Assembly: GCA_045534165.1 (NCBI GenBank)
Contig: JAZSJD010000055.1
Location: 62,001-126,000 of the forward strand
Reading direction: 5' to 3'
Source of the DNA: SIG575 sp045534165
GTDB taxonomy: Bacteria; Bacillota; Clostridia; Oscillospirales; Acutalibacteraceae
Length of the DNA: 64,000 nt
Shown one piece after another: positions 7,882 through 17,128 of the stretch. Each line of letters starts with the position of its first letter. Within the stretch, counting starts at the first letter, position 1. The position numbers and the translations under genes are program-made. The notes beneath the pieces are model-generated. The model saw only the letters and a program-made list of their open reading frames with translations, did not search any database and was not told the DNA's origin.

Positions 7882-9654
7882 TTGAAACAGATTCTGAAAT
7901 ATATGAAAAATTTCAAGTTTGCAGCTATTGCATCTGTAATTTTTACTTTTATTAATAACGCGTTACAACTCCTTCTGCCGGCTATGATGTCGCTCATCAT
8001 TAATAACGGAATCACAAACGGTGCAGAAAACGGCGGCGTTGAATATATTAAAAAAATTGGTTTTTATATGATTCTCGCATCTTTCTTGGCTCTTGTTATC
8101 GCGTTTTTCTCAAGCTACTATTCATCTAAAGCATCAACCGGATTTGCTAAGGACCTGAGAAGAGCCATTTTCGTTAAAATTGAATCACTCTCACAAAATG
8201 ATATTGATAAAATCACAACATCTTCTTTAATCACAAGAAGTACTAACGATGTAAGACAAATTGAGAATATGATACTTAACTGCATCAGAATGCTTATGAG
8301 TTCTTTGATTATGCTCATCGGTGGTGCAGTTATGGCATTAACATTGAACCCCACACTAACCGGTGTTCTTTTTGCAGTTATACCCCTGATTTTGCTTATC
8401 GGTTATATTGTGCTCAAAAAAATTGTCCCTTTATATGATATTGTTCAGAAATATACAGATAAATTAAATCAGGTTTTACGCGAAAAAATTGCCGGCATAA
8501 GAGTTATCCGTGCATTCAACAAAACTGAATATGAAGACAGCAGATTTAAATCAGCTAACAACGATTTGACAAATATTATGCTTAAAATTAACAGAATTTA
8601 TGCTTTACTTATCCCTATCGGAAGCATAATAATTATGGGTGTTGTTGTTCTTATTGTTTTCATTAACGAAAGACAAATTCAGAATATCAGTGATCTTAGC
8701 ACTCCTGAAAATATGGAATTCGTTAAAAATACTGTTGGTAATCTTCAGGCCTTCATCATTTATATGTTTATGATTATTGCTGCAATTACTATGATTGTAA
8801 CTATCTATGTTTTTATTCCTAAAGCAATGATCAGTATCAACAGAATTAACGAAGTTTTAAATCTTAATTCCAACATTCTCGATCCGGAAGATCCCAAAGA
8901 TTGCAACCAGAACAATATTGTTGAATTTAAAAATGTAAGCTATACATATTCAGGTACTAAAGAAAAAGTCTTAACAGATATCAGTTTCACTGCAAATCCG
9001 GGAAAAGTTACTGCAATTATAGGTGGTACCGGTAGCGGGAAATCTACAATAATAAACTTAATCCCCCGTTTTTACGATGTAACTGACGGACAAGTTATTG
9101 TTGGCGGTGTTAATGTTAAAGAAACCACACAGCATCAGCTTCGCGAAAAAATTGCCATCATCCCTCAGACAGCGGTTTTATTCAGCGGAACAATAGCTGA
9201 CAATCTGAAATATGGTAAAGAAGATGCAACGGAAGAAGAAATGTGGGAAGCTCTTGAAATTGCACAAGCAAAAGATTTTGTTGAAAAATTACCTGATGGT
9301 CTTAACAGTTATATTTCACAAGGCGGTAAAAACCTTTCGGGTGGTCAGAAACAACGTCTTGCAATAGCACGTGCAATAATAAAAAAAGCTGACATATATA
9401 TTTTTGACGATAGTTTTTCTGCACTTGATTTCAAAACAGATGCACTTCTCAGAACTGCAATCAGGAAATCTTTGAAAAACTCAACACTGATTATAGTTGC
9501 ACAAAGAATCGGCACTATAATCGATGCTGATAAAATCATTGTATTAAATGACGGTATTGCTTCAGGTATAGGTACACATAAGGAATTATCAGAAAATTGT
9601 ACCGAATATATAGAAATTATGCAATCCCAATTAACAACGGAGGATTTAGCATGA
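7882..9654 (+). CDS. Heterodimeric ABC exporter, subunit with degenerate ATPase site
   Basis: About 590 residues: six-helix exporter domain (about 1-300) fused to a nucleotide-binding domain (about 340-590). The TTG at 7882 is chosen because the promoter overlaps upstream ATGs and TAGGTGA lies just before it. Walker A is GGTGSGKST and the signature LSGGQKQR is canonical, but Walker B reads IYIFDDSFSALD: the catalytic Glu is Asp. This is the degenerate-site partner of heterodimers like BmrCD or TM287/288. Its partner overlaps it by four bases. Likely function is export of drugs, lipids or peptides from the inner leaflet; the substrate is unknown. Confidence 0.88.
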   Translation: MKQILKYMKNFKFAAIASVIFTFINNALQLLLPAMMSLIINNGITNGAENGGVEYIKKIGFYMILASFLALVIAFFSSYYSSKASTGFAKDLRRAIFVKIESLSQNDIDKITTSSLITRSTNDVRQIENMILNCIRMLMSSLIMLIGGAVMALTLNPTLTGVLFAVIPLILLIGYIVLKKIVPLYDIVQKYTDKLNQVLREKIAGIRVIRAFNKTEYEDSRFKSANNDLTNIMLKINRIYALLIPIGSIIIMGVVVLIVFINERQIQNISDLSTPENMEFVKNTVGNLQAFIIYMFMIIAAITMIVTIYVFIPKAMISINRINEVLNLNSNILDPEDPKDCNQNNIVEFKNVSYTYSGTKEKVLTDISFTANPGKVTAIIGGTGSGKSTIINLIPRFYDVTDGQVIVGGVNVKETTQHQLREKIAIIPQTAVLFSGTIADNLKYGKEDATEEEMWEALEIAQAKDFVEKLPDGLNSYISQGGKNLSGGQKQRLAIARAIIKKADIYIFDDSFSALDFKTDALLRTAIRKSLKNSTLIIVAQRIGTIIDADKIIVLNDGIASGIGTHKELSENCTEYIEIMQSQLTTEDLA

Positions 9655-11507
9655 GTAAGAAAAAGATTAAAACTGAATCAAGAACCAAATACCAGGAATA
9701 TACAAACAAAAAAGGTAAGCTTGACAGGCCTGAATCATATATAAAAACATTTGGTCAACTTTTGAAACAGCTTAAACCTTTAAAAGGATTAATGACCGCT
9801 GTTGTCATTGTCAGCATTATTGCAACAGCTTTCAGTGTTGTTTCACCGTTTTTACTTGGTCAGATAGTTGACAAAATACAGATACAAGTCAATAACAAAC
9901 TTGAAGGAATCGGATTCAATCCATCTGATATCAATTCAACTTTAATTATTATCCTTGTTATAAGCATTGCAAGTGCATTGATGACCTATTTCCAGCGTTA
10001 TGCAATGGCTGGTGTTGCACAAAAAGTTACACGCTCTTTACGTGAACAAATCAACGGTAAACTTTCTCATTTGCCGCTTAAATTTTTTGACACCAATACC
10101 AAGGGTGATATTCTCTCGAGAATTATCAACGACGTTGATAATATTGATTTAACTTTGCAAAATAACCTTATTCAGATTATAACATCTGTTGTAACCGGTG
10201 TAGGTACATTAGTTGTTATGTTATGTGTGAGTGTTGAAATGACTCTTATTACACTCAGCATTGTCCCGGTAAGTGCTATCATAGGCCTGGCTCTGGCAAA
10301 ACGTTCAAAAGAATATTTCCGTTCACTCTGGAAAAAAACTGGTGAACTAAACGGACATATCGAAGAAATGTTTACAGGTCACCAAATAGTTAAAGGTTTC
10401 TGCCATGAAGAAAAGGCAATAGAAGAATTTGATGAAATTAACGATGAGCTTTTTAAAGTAAGCAAAAAGGCACAGTTTATTTCAGGTCTTATTATGCCCT
10501 TTATTAACTTTGTAAACAATATCGGTTTTGTTATAATCTGTATAGTGGGCGGATTATATATTGCCAAGGGCGATTCTACAGGGCTTTCTGTAGGTGATAT
10601 TGCAACATTCATCACCTGCTCTAAAATGTTCCTCCAGCCAATTGTTGACCTTGCAAATATATCTAACAACCTGCAGTCTTCTCTTGCTTGTACAGAAAGA
10701 ATTTTCAAAATAATTGATGCTAAAAATGAAGTTCAGGATACTGATAAAGATTTCCCTGAAGATTTAAAATGCAGAGTAACTTTTGAAAATGTAAATTTTG
10801 CCTACTCACCTGATAAACCTCTTATTGAAAATATGAACTTAACTGTTGAACCCGGAGAAATGGTTGCAATTGTTGGTCCTACTGGTGGTGGCAAAACTAC
10901 GCTTGTTAACCTTTTGATGCGATTCTATGATGCAAATTCAGGTTGTATCAAAGTTGGAGGAACTGATATTACAGAAGTTTCAAGAAAAAATTTACGTAAT
11001 ATATTCGGTATGGTTCTTCAGGATACATGGCTTTTCAACGGAACAATAAAAGAAAACTTATCTTATTCAAGAGATAATGTAACTGATGAGGAAGTTTTTG
11101 CAGCTACTAAAGCGGCTAAAGCAGATAAATTTATCAGAGCTTTTCCTGATGGTTACGATACAATACTTGATGAAAGCGGCTCTAACCTTTCACAAGGACA
11201 ACGTCAGCTATTAACAATTGCACGAGCACTTATTGCTGACCCAAAAATATTGATTCTTGATGAAGCAACAAGTTCTGTTGACACAAGAACAGAAGCTCAG
11301 ATTCAGAAGGCTATGAAAACATTAATGAAAGGCAGAACAAATTTTGTAATTGCACACAGACTTTCAACAATCAGAGAAGCTGACAAAATTCTCGTTGTTA
11401 ATGATGGTACAATTATTGAATGTGGAACTCATGATGAACTGATGTCTTCTGAAACGTTCTATAAAGATTTATATTTAAGTCAGTTTACAAACACAAGTGC
11501 TAATTAA
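9651..11507 (+). CDS. Heterodimeric ABC exporter, subunit with catalytic ATPase site
   Basis: A 618-residue exporter half-transporter. ATG 9651 follows GGAGG and overlaps the stop of the previous gene (ATGA). It has a longer charged N-terminus (about 40 residues), a six-helix domain with the PLKFFDTNTKGDILSRI coupling region, then an NBD with Walker A GPTGGGKTT, the consensus Walker B ILILDEATSSVD with the catalytic Glu, and a deviant signature LSQGQRQL. The consensus Walker B here and the degenerate one in the partner are exactly complementary, so the two should form one working and one dead ATP site. murD follows 23 bases later in the same transcript. Confidence 0.9.
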   Translation: MSKKKIKTESRTKYQEYTNKKGKLDRPESYIKTFGQLLKQLKPLKGLMTAVVIVSIIATAFSVVSPFLLGQIVDKIQIQVNNKLEGIGFNPSDINSTLIIILVISIASALMTYFQRYAMAGVAQKVTRSLREQINGKLSHLPLKFFDTNTKGDILSRIINDVDNIDLTLQNNLIQIITSVVTGVGTLVVMLCVSVEMTLITLSIVPVSAIIGLALAKRSKEYFRSLWKKTGELNGHIEEMFTGHQIVKGFCHEEKAIEEFDEINDELFKVSKKAQFISGLIMPFINFVNNIGFVIICIVGGLYIAKGDSTGLSVGDIATFITCSKMFLQPIVDLANISNNLQSSLACTERIFKIIDAKNEVQDTDKDFPEDLKCRVTFENVNFAYSPDKPLIENMNLTVEPGEMVAIVGPTGGGKTTLVNLLMRFYDANSGCIKVGGTDITEVSRKNLRNIFGMVLQDTWLFNGTIKENLSYSRDNVTDEEVFAATKAAKADKFIRAFPDGYDTILDESGSNLSQGQRQLLTIARALIADPKILILDEATSSVDTRTEAQIQKAMKTLMKGRTNFVIAHRLSTIREADKILVVNDGTIIECGTHDELMSSETFYKDLYLSQFTNTSAN

Positions 11508-11530
11508 AATTATTAAGGAGATTACTGATT

Positions 11531-12841
11531 ATGTATCAAAAACTTGTTGATTACTTTGATAATAAATCTGTACTCATTCTCGGTTTCGGAAAAGAAGGTC
11601 AATCAACTTATAACTTTTTAAGAAGATTTTATCCGGATAAATTATTAGCAATTGCCGACAAACGAGCACTTAAAATTGACGATGATAATATTCAGCTATT
11701 CAGCGGAGATTCATACTTAGATAATATAAACGATTTTGATATTGTCATGCAAAGTCCCGGCATTTCCTTAAGAGATATTTCTGTTGATAACTCAACAGAA
11801 ATTACTGGTCAGATGGATTTGTTTCTCCGATTTACTGAATGTACAAAAATCGGAATTACAGGTACTAAAGGAAAAACAACAACCACCACTTTAATATATA
11901 ATATCGTTAAAGCATCAGGAAAAAAATGTGCACTTATCGGCAACATTGGTGTGCCTGTTTTTGAAAGTCTCGATGACACAGATAATCTGATTGCTGTTAT
12001 TGAAATGTCTTGCCATCAGCTTGAATTTGCAAAAAAATCCCCTCAGATTGCTGTTATGACTAACATTTACCCTGAACATCTCGACCATTACAACGGTTTC
12101 CAAGGTTATGTTAATGCCAAATTGAATATTGTTTATAATCAGACAAACAGTGACTACTTCGTCTTCAATTCTGATCAGAAAGAAATGCAAGAACTTATTG
12201 ATTTTGACAGAATCAATTCAAAGCTTTTACCTGTCAGCAGATTTGATGGTGAATCCGACAGTTTTCTTAATGAACTTACAACTTTAAACGAAAACTTAAA
12301 AGGTTTTCATACACACCATGATATCTTTCTTGCTGTAAATGTTGCAAGATGTTTGTCAATCAGTGATGATGCTATAGCAGAAGGCATCCGTTCTTTTGAA
12401 CCGATAGCTCACAGAATGGAAAAGGTTGGCACGTGGAAAAATATCACATTTTACAACGATAGCATTGCAACAATCCCCTATGCGGTTATGTGTGCGGTAA
12501 ATGCATTAGAAAATGTGGATACTTTGATTTTTGGTGGTCTCGACAGAGGCATTGATTATGATGATTTTATTACCGATTTGAATAATTCAAAACTTAATAA
12601 CCTTATCGGCTTACCTGAAACCGGAGAAAAAATAATTAATGAACTGAAAAAAAATAATTGCCAAAAGAATCTGATAATTGTTGATACAATGGATGAGGCT
12701 GTTGAATGTGCTTATAAATACACAGAAAAGGGCAAAATCTGCCTTTTCTCCCCTGCTGCCTCAAGTTATAACCGATACAGAAACTTTGAAGAAAAAGGCA
12801 ATCATTTCAAAGATTTAACCAGAGAGTATGGAACAAAATAA
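11531..12841 (+). CDS. murD: MurD-type ligase (UDP-N-acetylmuramoyl-L-alanine:glutamate ligase family)
   Basis: A 436-residue three-domain Mur ligase of MurD length, which adds glutamate to UDP-MurNAc-L-Ala in cytoplasmic peptidoglycan synthesis. Seen in order: an N-terminal Rossmann domain with ILGFGKEGQST, the ATP loop GITGTKGKTTTT, EMSCHQLEFA, the central Lys region NAKLNI, AHRMEKVG, and the C-terminal FSPAASSYNRYRNFEEKG. Two positions depart from the usual MurD: the P-loop has Lys where TNGKT is normal, and FYNDSIATIP replaces YNDSKATN. This may mark a divergent MurD or a paralogue. It sits behind an ABC exporter, not in a division/cell-wall cluster. Confidence 0.78.
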   Translation: MYQKLVDYFDNKSVLILGFGKEGQSTYNFLRRFYPDKLLAIADKRALKIDDDNIQLFSGDSYLDNINDFDIVMQSPGISLRDISVDNSTEITGQMDLFLRFTECTKIGITGTKGKTTTTTLIYNIVKASGKKCALIGNIGVPVFESLDDTDNLIAVIEMSCHQLEFAKKSPQIAVMTNIYPEHLDHYNGFQGYVNAKLNIVYNQTNSDYFVFNSDQKEMQELIDFDRINSKLLPVSRFDGESDSFLNELTTLNENLKGFHTHHDIFLAVNVARCLSISDDAIAEGIRSFEPIAHRMEKVGTWKNITFYNDSIATIPYAVMCAVNALENVDTLIFGGLDRGIDYDDFITDLNNSKLNNLIGLPETGEKIINELKKNNCQKNLIIVDTMDEAVECAYKYTEKGKICLFSPAASSYNRYRNFEEKGNHFKDLTREYGTK

Positions 12842-12864
12842 AAATAAAAATAAAAACAAAAAAT

Positions 12865-12896
12865 AAAGGCTACCATCAAGGTAGCCTTTGTTTTTT
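12865..12896 (+). terminator. Terminator of the ABC exporter-murD operon
   Basis: A 10-bp stem (12865-12874 with 12880-12889), loop ATCAA, then GTTTTTT. Its T tract reaches the stop codon of the convergent dapA-like gene. Confidence 0.9.
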
Positions 12897-13815
12897 AGAT
12901 ATTGTAGATTTTTTTGAATTCCTGTGTAAGGTTAAACATCTGTTCGATTTCAAGCTGACGGTTACGTTTGAATTCGCCAGCATCTCTTGCTCTTGAAATG
13001 TACTCCATTTTGTTTCCTTCAAGACTCTGATAATATTTAGCATTTACAGGGTACATCTGACATTCAGCAACAGAGAAGAAACCAACAAAATCCTGGATTT
13101 TCTGTGCAGTTTCAGGATCTTTTTCAAAGTTTTCGCAAAGCCATGCATACAATTCAGGATGGAAATTTGCCATAACACCTGAAAAACCTGCGCAACCAAT
13201 CTTCATAGATTCGAGGAAAGTTGCAGAGTTTGCGTTGTAAATCTTGAAATCAGTACCTTTAACAGCATCAAGCTTTGCCTGAATTTCATCAAGATTACAG
13301 CTTGTATCTTTCAAAAATCTGAATTTTCCTGTCTGGCTGAGTTCTTTAAGAACATAGGGTGTCATAAGTCTTTTGTAAGGATAAGGACATTCATAAATAC
13401 CAAGACCGATTTCAGGTATATTATTAACAACATACTCCATGTTTTTAAGGAAAACGCTATCGTCTTCATCAGCTTTTGCAAGTCTGTTTGAGATAAAAAC
13501 ATAACCATCAATGCCGACATCAATAAACTGATTTGCTTCCTTAATCTGTGTGTCAAGGTCATCTGCAGTATGACCTGATGCAACAATTGTCATCCCGGCA
13601 GGAGCATTTTTGACGATAAATTTAAGAAGTTCCATTCTTTCTTCAAATGAAAGAAAGAAAATTTCACTTGACTGGCAAATCGCAAAAATACCTGCAACGC
13701 CTTTTTTGTCATACCATTCAATCAATTTTTCAACAGCATTGTAATCAATTTTGTTGTCTGCTGTGTATGGTGTTATCATTGTCGGGTAAACACCATTAGG
13801 AATATCTTTTATCAT
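12895..13815 (-). CDS. Dihydrodipicolinate synthase/N-acetylneuraminate lyase family protein
   Basis: A 306-residue class I aldolase-type (beta/alpha)8 barrel. The Schiff-base lysine is in FRFLKDTS and the catalytic Tyr region is GIYECPYPY. The pyruvate-binding loop, usually GTTGE, reads AICQSSE, so this is not a standard DapA. Candidates are a sugar-acid or sialic-acid lyase or an aldolase for an amino-acid derivative. The start has AAAGGAGA at good spacing. tyrS lies upstream on the same strand with an 18-base gap, so they may share a transcript. No lysine genes are nearby. Confidence 0.78.
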   Translation of the reverse strand: MIKDIPNGVYPTMITPYTADNKIDYNAVEKLIEWYDKKGVAGIFAICQSSEIFFLSFEERMELLKFIVKNAPAGMTIVASGHTADDLDTQIKEANQFIDVGIDGYVFISNRLAKADEDDSVFLKNMEYVVNNIPEIGLGIYECPYPYKRLMTPYVLKELSQTGKFRFLKDTSCNLDEIQAKLDAVKGTDFKIYNANSATFLESMKIGCAGFSGVMANFHPELYAWLCENFEKDPETAQKIQDFVGFFSVAECQMYPVNAKYYQSLEGNKMEYISRARDAGEFKRNRQLEIEQMFNLTQEFKKIYNI

Positions 13816-13833
13816 TTTTAATATCTCCTTTGA

Positions 13834-15060
13834 TTATTCTTTGACAATTTTATAAAAGATTTTTTTGCCTTTTTTCACAATAACTTCGCCAGATTCAATT
13901 TCTGCTTTTGAAATTGTATATGCAAAATCTGTAACTTTAGCATCGTTAACAGAAATACCGCCCTGTTGAATAAGACGTCTTGCCTCACCATTTGATTTTA
14001 CAATCTGAGCAATTGAAAGGATTTTAACAATACTAATTGCATCATTTTCAAAATCTTCATCTTTTACAGTAACTGAAGGCATATTTGAAAGGTCAGCACC
14101 GCCTGAGAATAAAGCTTTTGCAGCATCCTGCGCTTTCTTGGCTTCTTCTTCACCATGAACAAGATTTGTCATTTCAAAAGCAAGGATTTCTTTAGCTTTA
14201 TTAAGTTCACTACCTTCCCATTTATCCATCTCATCGATTTGCTCAAGAGGAAGGAATGTAAGCATACGAATACATTTAAGAACATCATCATCACTTACAT
14301 TTCTCCAATACTGATAGAAATCAAATGGTGAAGTTTTGTTAGGATCGAGCCAAACAGCATTACCTGCTGTTTTACCCATCTTGTTACCATTTGAGTCAGT
14401 GAGAAGTGTAATTGTCATGCAGTGAGCATCCTTACCTAATTTCTTACGGATAAGTTCTGTACCACCAAGCATATTTGACCACTGGTCATTACCGCCAAAC
14501 TGCATATTACAATTATAATGCTGGAATAAGTGATAGAAATCATATGATTGCATTATCATATAGTTGAATTCAAGGAAGCTGAGACCTTTTTCCATTCTCT
14601 GCTTATAACAATCAGCTCTGGGCATATTATTAACGGAGAAACAAGCACCAACTTCACGAAGCAAGTCAACATAATTAAGATTCAATAACCATTCAGCGTT
14701 ATTAACCATCTGTGCTTTACCTTCGCCAAACTCAATAAATCTTTCCATCTGTTTCTTGAAACATTCTGCATTATGGTCAATATCTTCTTTTGTTAACATC
14801 TTACGCATATCTGTACGTCCGGAGGGGTCACCAATCATAGTAGTACCGCCACCAATAAGGGCAATTGGTTTGTTGCCTGCCATCTGAAGACGTTTCATAA
14901 GAGTAAGAGCCATAAAATGTCCTGCAGTCAAACTATCTGCAGTACAGTCGAAACCTATGTAAAAAGTCGCCTTACCATTATTAATCATTTCACGAATTTC
15001 ATCTTCGTTAGTTACCTGAGCAATAAGACCTCTGGCAATAAGTTCTTCGTATAATTTCAT
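13834..15060 (-). CDS. tyrS: Tyrosyl-tRNA synthetase
   Basis: A 408-residue class I aminoacyl-tRNA synthetase that charges tRNA-Tyr. The HIGH-type motif appears as LTAGHFMAL, the KMSKS loop as NKMGKTAG, and the tyrosine pocket region FNYMIMQSYDFYHL and GGNDQWSNM are clear. The C-terminal ~65 residues (GEARRLIQQGGISVNDAKV) form the S4 RNA-binding domain. The SD GAAAGGATG precedes ATG. Only 54 bases separate it from ftsH, which contain a hairpin but no room for a T-box leader, so tyrS is probably read from the long upstream operon. Confidence 0.97.
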   Translation of the reverse strand: MKLYEELIARGLIAQVTNEDEIREMINNGKATFYIGFDCTADSLTAGHFMALTLMKRLQMAGNKPIALIGGGTTMIGDPSGRTDMRKMLTKEDIDHNAECFKKQMERFIEFGEGKAQMVNNAEWLLNLNYVDLLREVGACFSVNNMPRADCYKQRMEKGLSFLEFNYMIMQSYDFYHLFQHYNCNMQFGGNDQWSNMLGGTELIRKKLGKDAHCMTITLLTDSNGNKMGKTAGNAVWLDPNKTSPFDFYQYWRNVSDDDVLKCIRMLTFLPLEQIDEMDKWEGSELNKAKEILAFEMTNLVHGEEEAKKAQDAAKALFSGGADLSNMPSVTVKDEDFENDAISIVKILSIAQIVKSNGEARRLIQQGGISVNDAKVTDFAYTISKAEIESGEVIVKKGKKIFYKIVKE

Positions 15061-15084
15061 ATTTTACATCCTTTCATATGTATT

Positions 15085-15105
15085 GCCGACGACATTGTCG
15101 TCGGC
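15085..15105 (-). other. Stable hairpin in the ftsH-tyrS gap
   Basis: A perfect GC-rich 9-bp inverted repeat (15085-15093 with 15097-15105) with a 3-base loop. In the direction of transcription (minus) no T tract follows; T residues lie only on the other side. It may be a processing or stability element or weak attenuator. Confidence 0.55.
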
Positions 15106-15114
15106 TTTTACATA

Positions 15115-17082
15115 TTATTCTTTTACCTCAGTTTCATAAGAAACTATATCTTTTTCCTCTCCGATAAATTCTTCAAGTGAAACGTCACCATCCATAAGTG
15201 ACTTGAATTCTTTACCATCAATTTTTTCTTTTTTCATCAAAACCTGAGCAATCAATTCTAATTTATCAATATGCTCTGTAAGAATTTTTTCAGTTCTGGA
15301 ATAAGCATTTCTGATGATATCGTCCATTTCTTCATCAATAAGAGAAGCTGTATTCTCAGAGAAGTTTCTTGTCTGGTTATAATCCTTACCGAGGAAAACT
15401 TCATGATTAGAAGATCCAAAATTAATCGGACCTAATTTATCACTCATACCATATCGGGTAACCATATTTCTCGCAAGTTCAGTTGCGCGTTCAATATCAT
15501 TAGAAGCACCACTTGAAATATCGCCAAGTACGATTGCTTCGGCTACACGACCGCCAAGAAGAACTACAAGCTGATCAAGAATATCTTTTTTTGATATAAA
15601 ATTCTTATCTTCAGTGGGAACATGCATTGTATATCCACCGGCCATGCCACGAGGAATAATTGAAATCTGATGAACTGGATCCTGTCCTTCAAGATAATAT
15701 GTGGAAACCGCATGACCGGCTTCGTGATATGAAACGAGTTTCTTTTCTTTAGGAGTAATTTTGTGAGATTTCTTTTCAGTACCCACTACAACTTTAATTG
15801 TTGCTTCTTCAATTTCATCTTTTGTAATAGCTTTTTTACCTCTGCGAGCTGCGAGTAAAGCAGATTCATTAAGAAGATTTTCCAAATCAGCACCTGTAAA
15901 TCCTGCAGTTGAATGAGCAATAACATTCAAATCAACATCGGGAGCAAGAGGTTTGTTTTTAGCATGAACTTTGAGAATTTCTTCTCTGCCCTTAACATCA
16001 GGTCTGCCAACAGTAACTTGTCTGTCAAAACGTCCCGGTCTTAAAAGTGCAGGGTCAAGAATGTCAGGTCGGTTCGTAGCTGCTATAATAATAACACCTT
16101 CATTAACTCCGAAACCATCCATTTCTACAAGCAATTGGTTAAGTGTCTGTTCTCTTTCGTCATGGCCGCCGCCCATACCGGCTCCTCTGTGACGACCAAC
16201 AGCATCAATCTCATCAATAAATATAATTGATGGTGCGTTCTTCTTTGCCTGCGCAAACAAATCACGAACACGTGAAGCACCGACACCAACATACATTTCA
16301 ACAAAATCAGAACCTGAAATAGAAAAGAACGGTACATTTGCCTCACCTGCAACCGCACGTGCTAAAAGAGTTTTACCTGTTCCGGGAGGTCCGACAAGAA
16401 GAATACCTTTGGGAATTTTTGCACCTAAATCATTAAATTTTAATGGTTCTTTAAGGAACTCAACTATTTCAGCAAGTTCTTCTTTCTCTTCATCTGCACC
16501 TGCAACATCAGAGAATTTATTTTTTCTCTTTTCATCTTTTCCTTGCCTTACTCTTGCTTTACCAAAACTCATGGTTCTGTTCATATCATTTCCGATTGAG
16601 TTATTCATCTTCTTGAACAAGATGAAAGAAACAACAAGCAGTACGCCAATAAGCAAAATATTTGGAAGCAAATTAAGAATCCAGGAATTTGATGTACCTG
16701 CTTCATAATCAGCTTTGATCGGTTTATCAGGGTTTTCAATATTATACTGTCTTACTATCTCATGGATATCATCATAAAAAATAGTAACATTGGGAACGGT
16801 ATATTGATGTTTGTAAATTATTTCATTGTTTTCATCAACATCTTTGCCCTTATCTGATGTCAGTCGGTAATTTAATTTACCACTACTTAAATCCAATGTG
16901 AAAGCTTCAACCTTATTTTCATCAAAAAGCTGAACGACTTCATAATACTGCATTTTATCAACTTTGGTTTTACTCATAAAAAAGTAAACACCACCGATAA
17001 TAATTACCGGAATGAGAATATATGAAAGCAATATGGAAAGCTTTCTGGATTTATTATTCGGTGTTTTGCTATCTTTGTTCAA
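15115..17082 (-). CDS. ftsH: FtsH, ATP-dependent membrane zinc metalloprotease
   Basis: A 655-residue AAA+ protease of normal length. Two membrane segments (about residues 17-34 and 132-151) flank an extracytoplasmic domain. The AAA module has Walker A GPPGTGKT, Walker B IIFIDEIDAVGR and the second region of homology ATNRPDILDPALLRPGRFDR. The protease has the zinc motif HEAGH with the third ligand Asp further on. It degrades unneeded membrane and regulatory proteins and is often linked to sporulation in Firmicutes. It lies just downstream of tilS, a neighbour pair conserved widely in Firmicutes. Confidence 0.97.
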   Translation of the reverse strand: MNKDSKTPNNKSRKLSILLSYILIPVIIIGGVYFFMSKTKVDKMQYYEVVQLFDENKVEAFTLDLSSGKLNYRLTSDKGKDVDENNEIIYKHQYTVPNVTIFYDDIHEIVRQYNIENPDKPIKADYEAGTSNSWILNLLPNILLIGVLLVVSFILFKKMNNSIGNDMNRTMSFGKARVRQGKDEKRKNKFSDVAGADEEKEELAEIVEFLKEPLKFNDLGAKIPKGILLVGPPGTGKTLLARAVAGEANVPFFSISGSDFVEMYVGVGASRVRDLFAQAKKNAPSIIFIDEIDAVGRHRGAGMGGGHDEREQTLNQLLVEMDGFGVNEGVIIIAATNRPDILDPALLRPGRFDRQVTVGRPDVKGREEILKVHAKNKPLAPDVDLNVIAHSTAGFTGADLENLLNESALLAARRGKKAITKDEIEEATIKVVVGTEKKSHKITPKEKKLVSYHEAGHAVSTYYLEGQDPVHQISIIPRGMAGGYTMHVPTEDKNFISKKDILDQLVVLLGGRVAEAIVLGDISSGASNDIERATELARNMVTRYGMSDKLGPINFGSSNHEVFLGKDYNQTRNFSENTASLIDEEMDDIIRNAYSRTEKILTEHIDKLELIAQVLMKKEKIDGKEFKSLMDGDVSLEEFIGEEKDIVSYETEVKE

Positions 17083-17128
17083 TTGAACATCCTCCTTAAA
17101 ATAACAATAATACTATATTCTGTCAAAC

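Noticed and set aside
15061..15114. T-box leader upstream of tyrS
   Set aside because: The gap is only 54 bases and lacks T-box conserved sequence.
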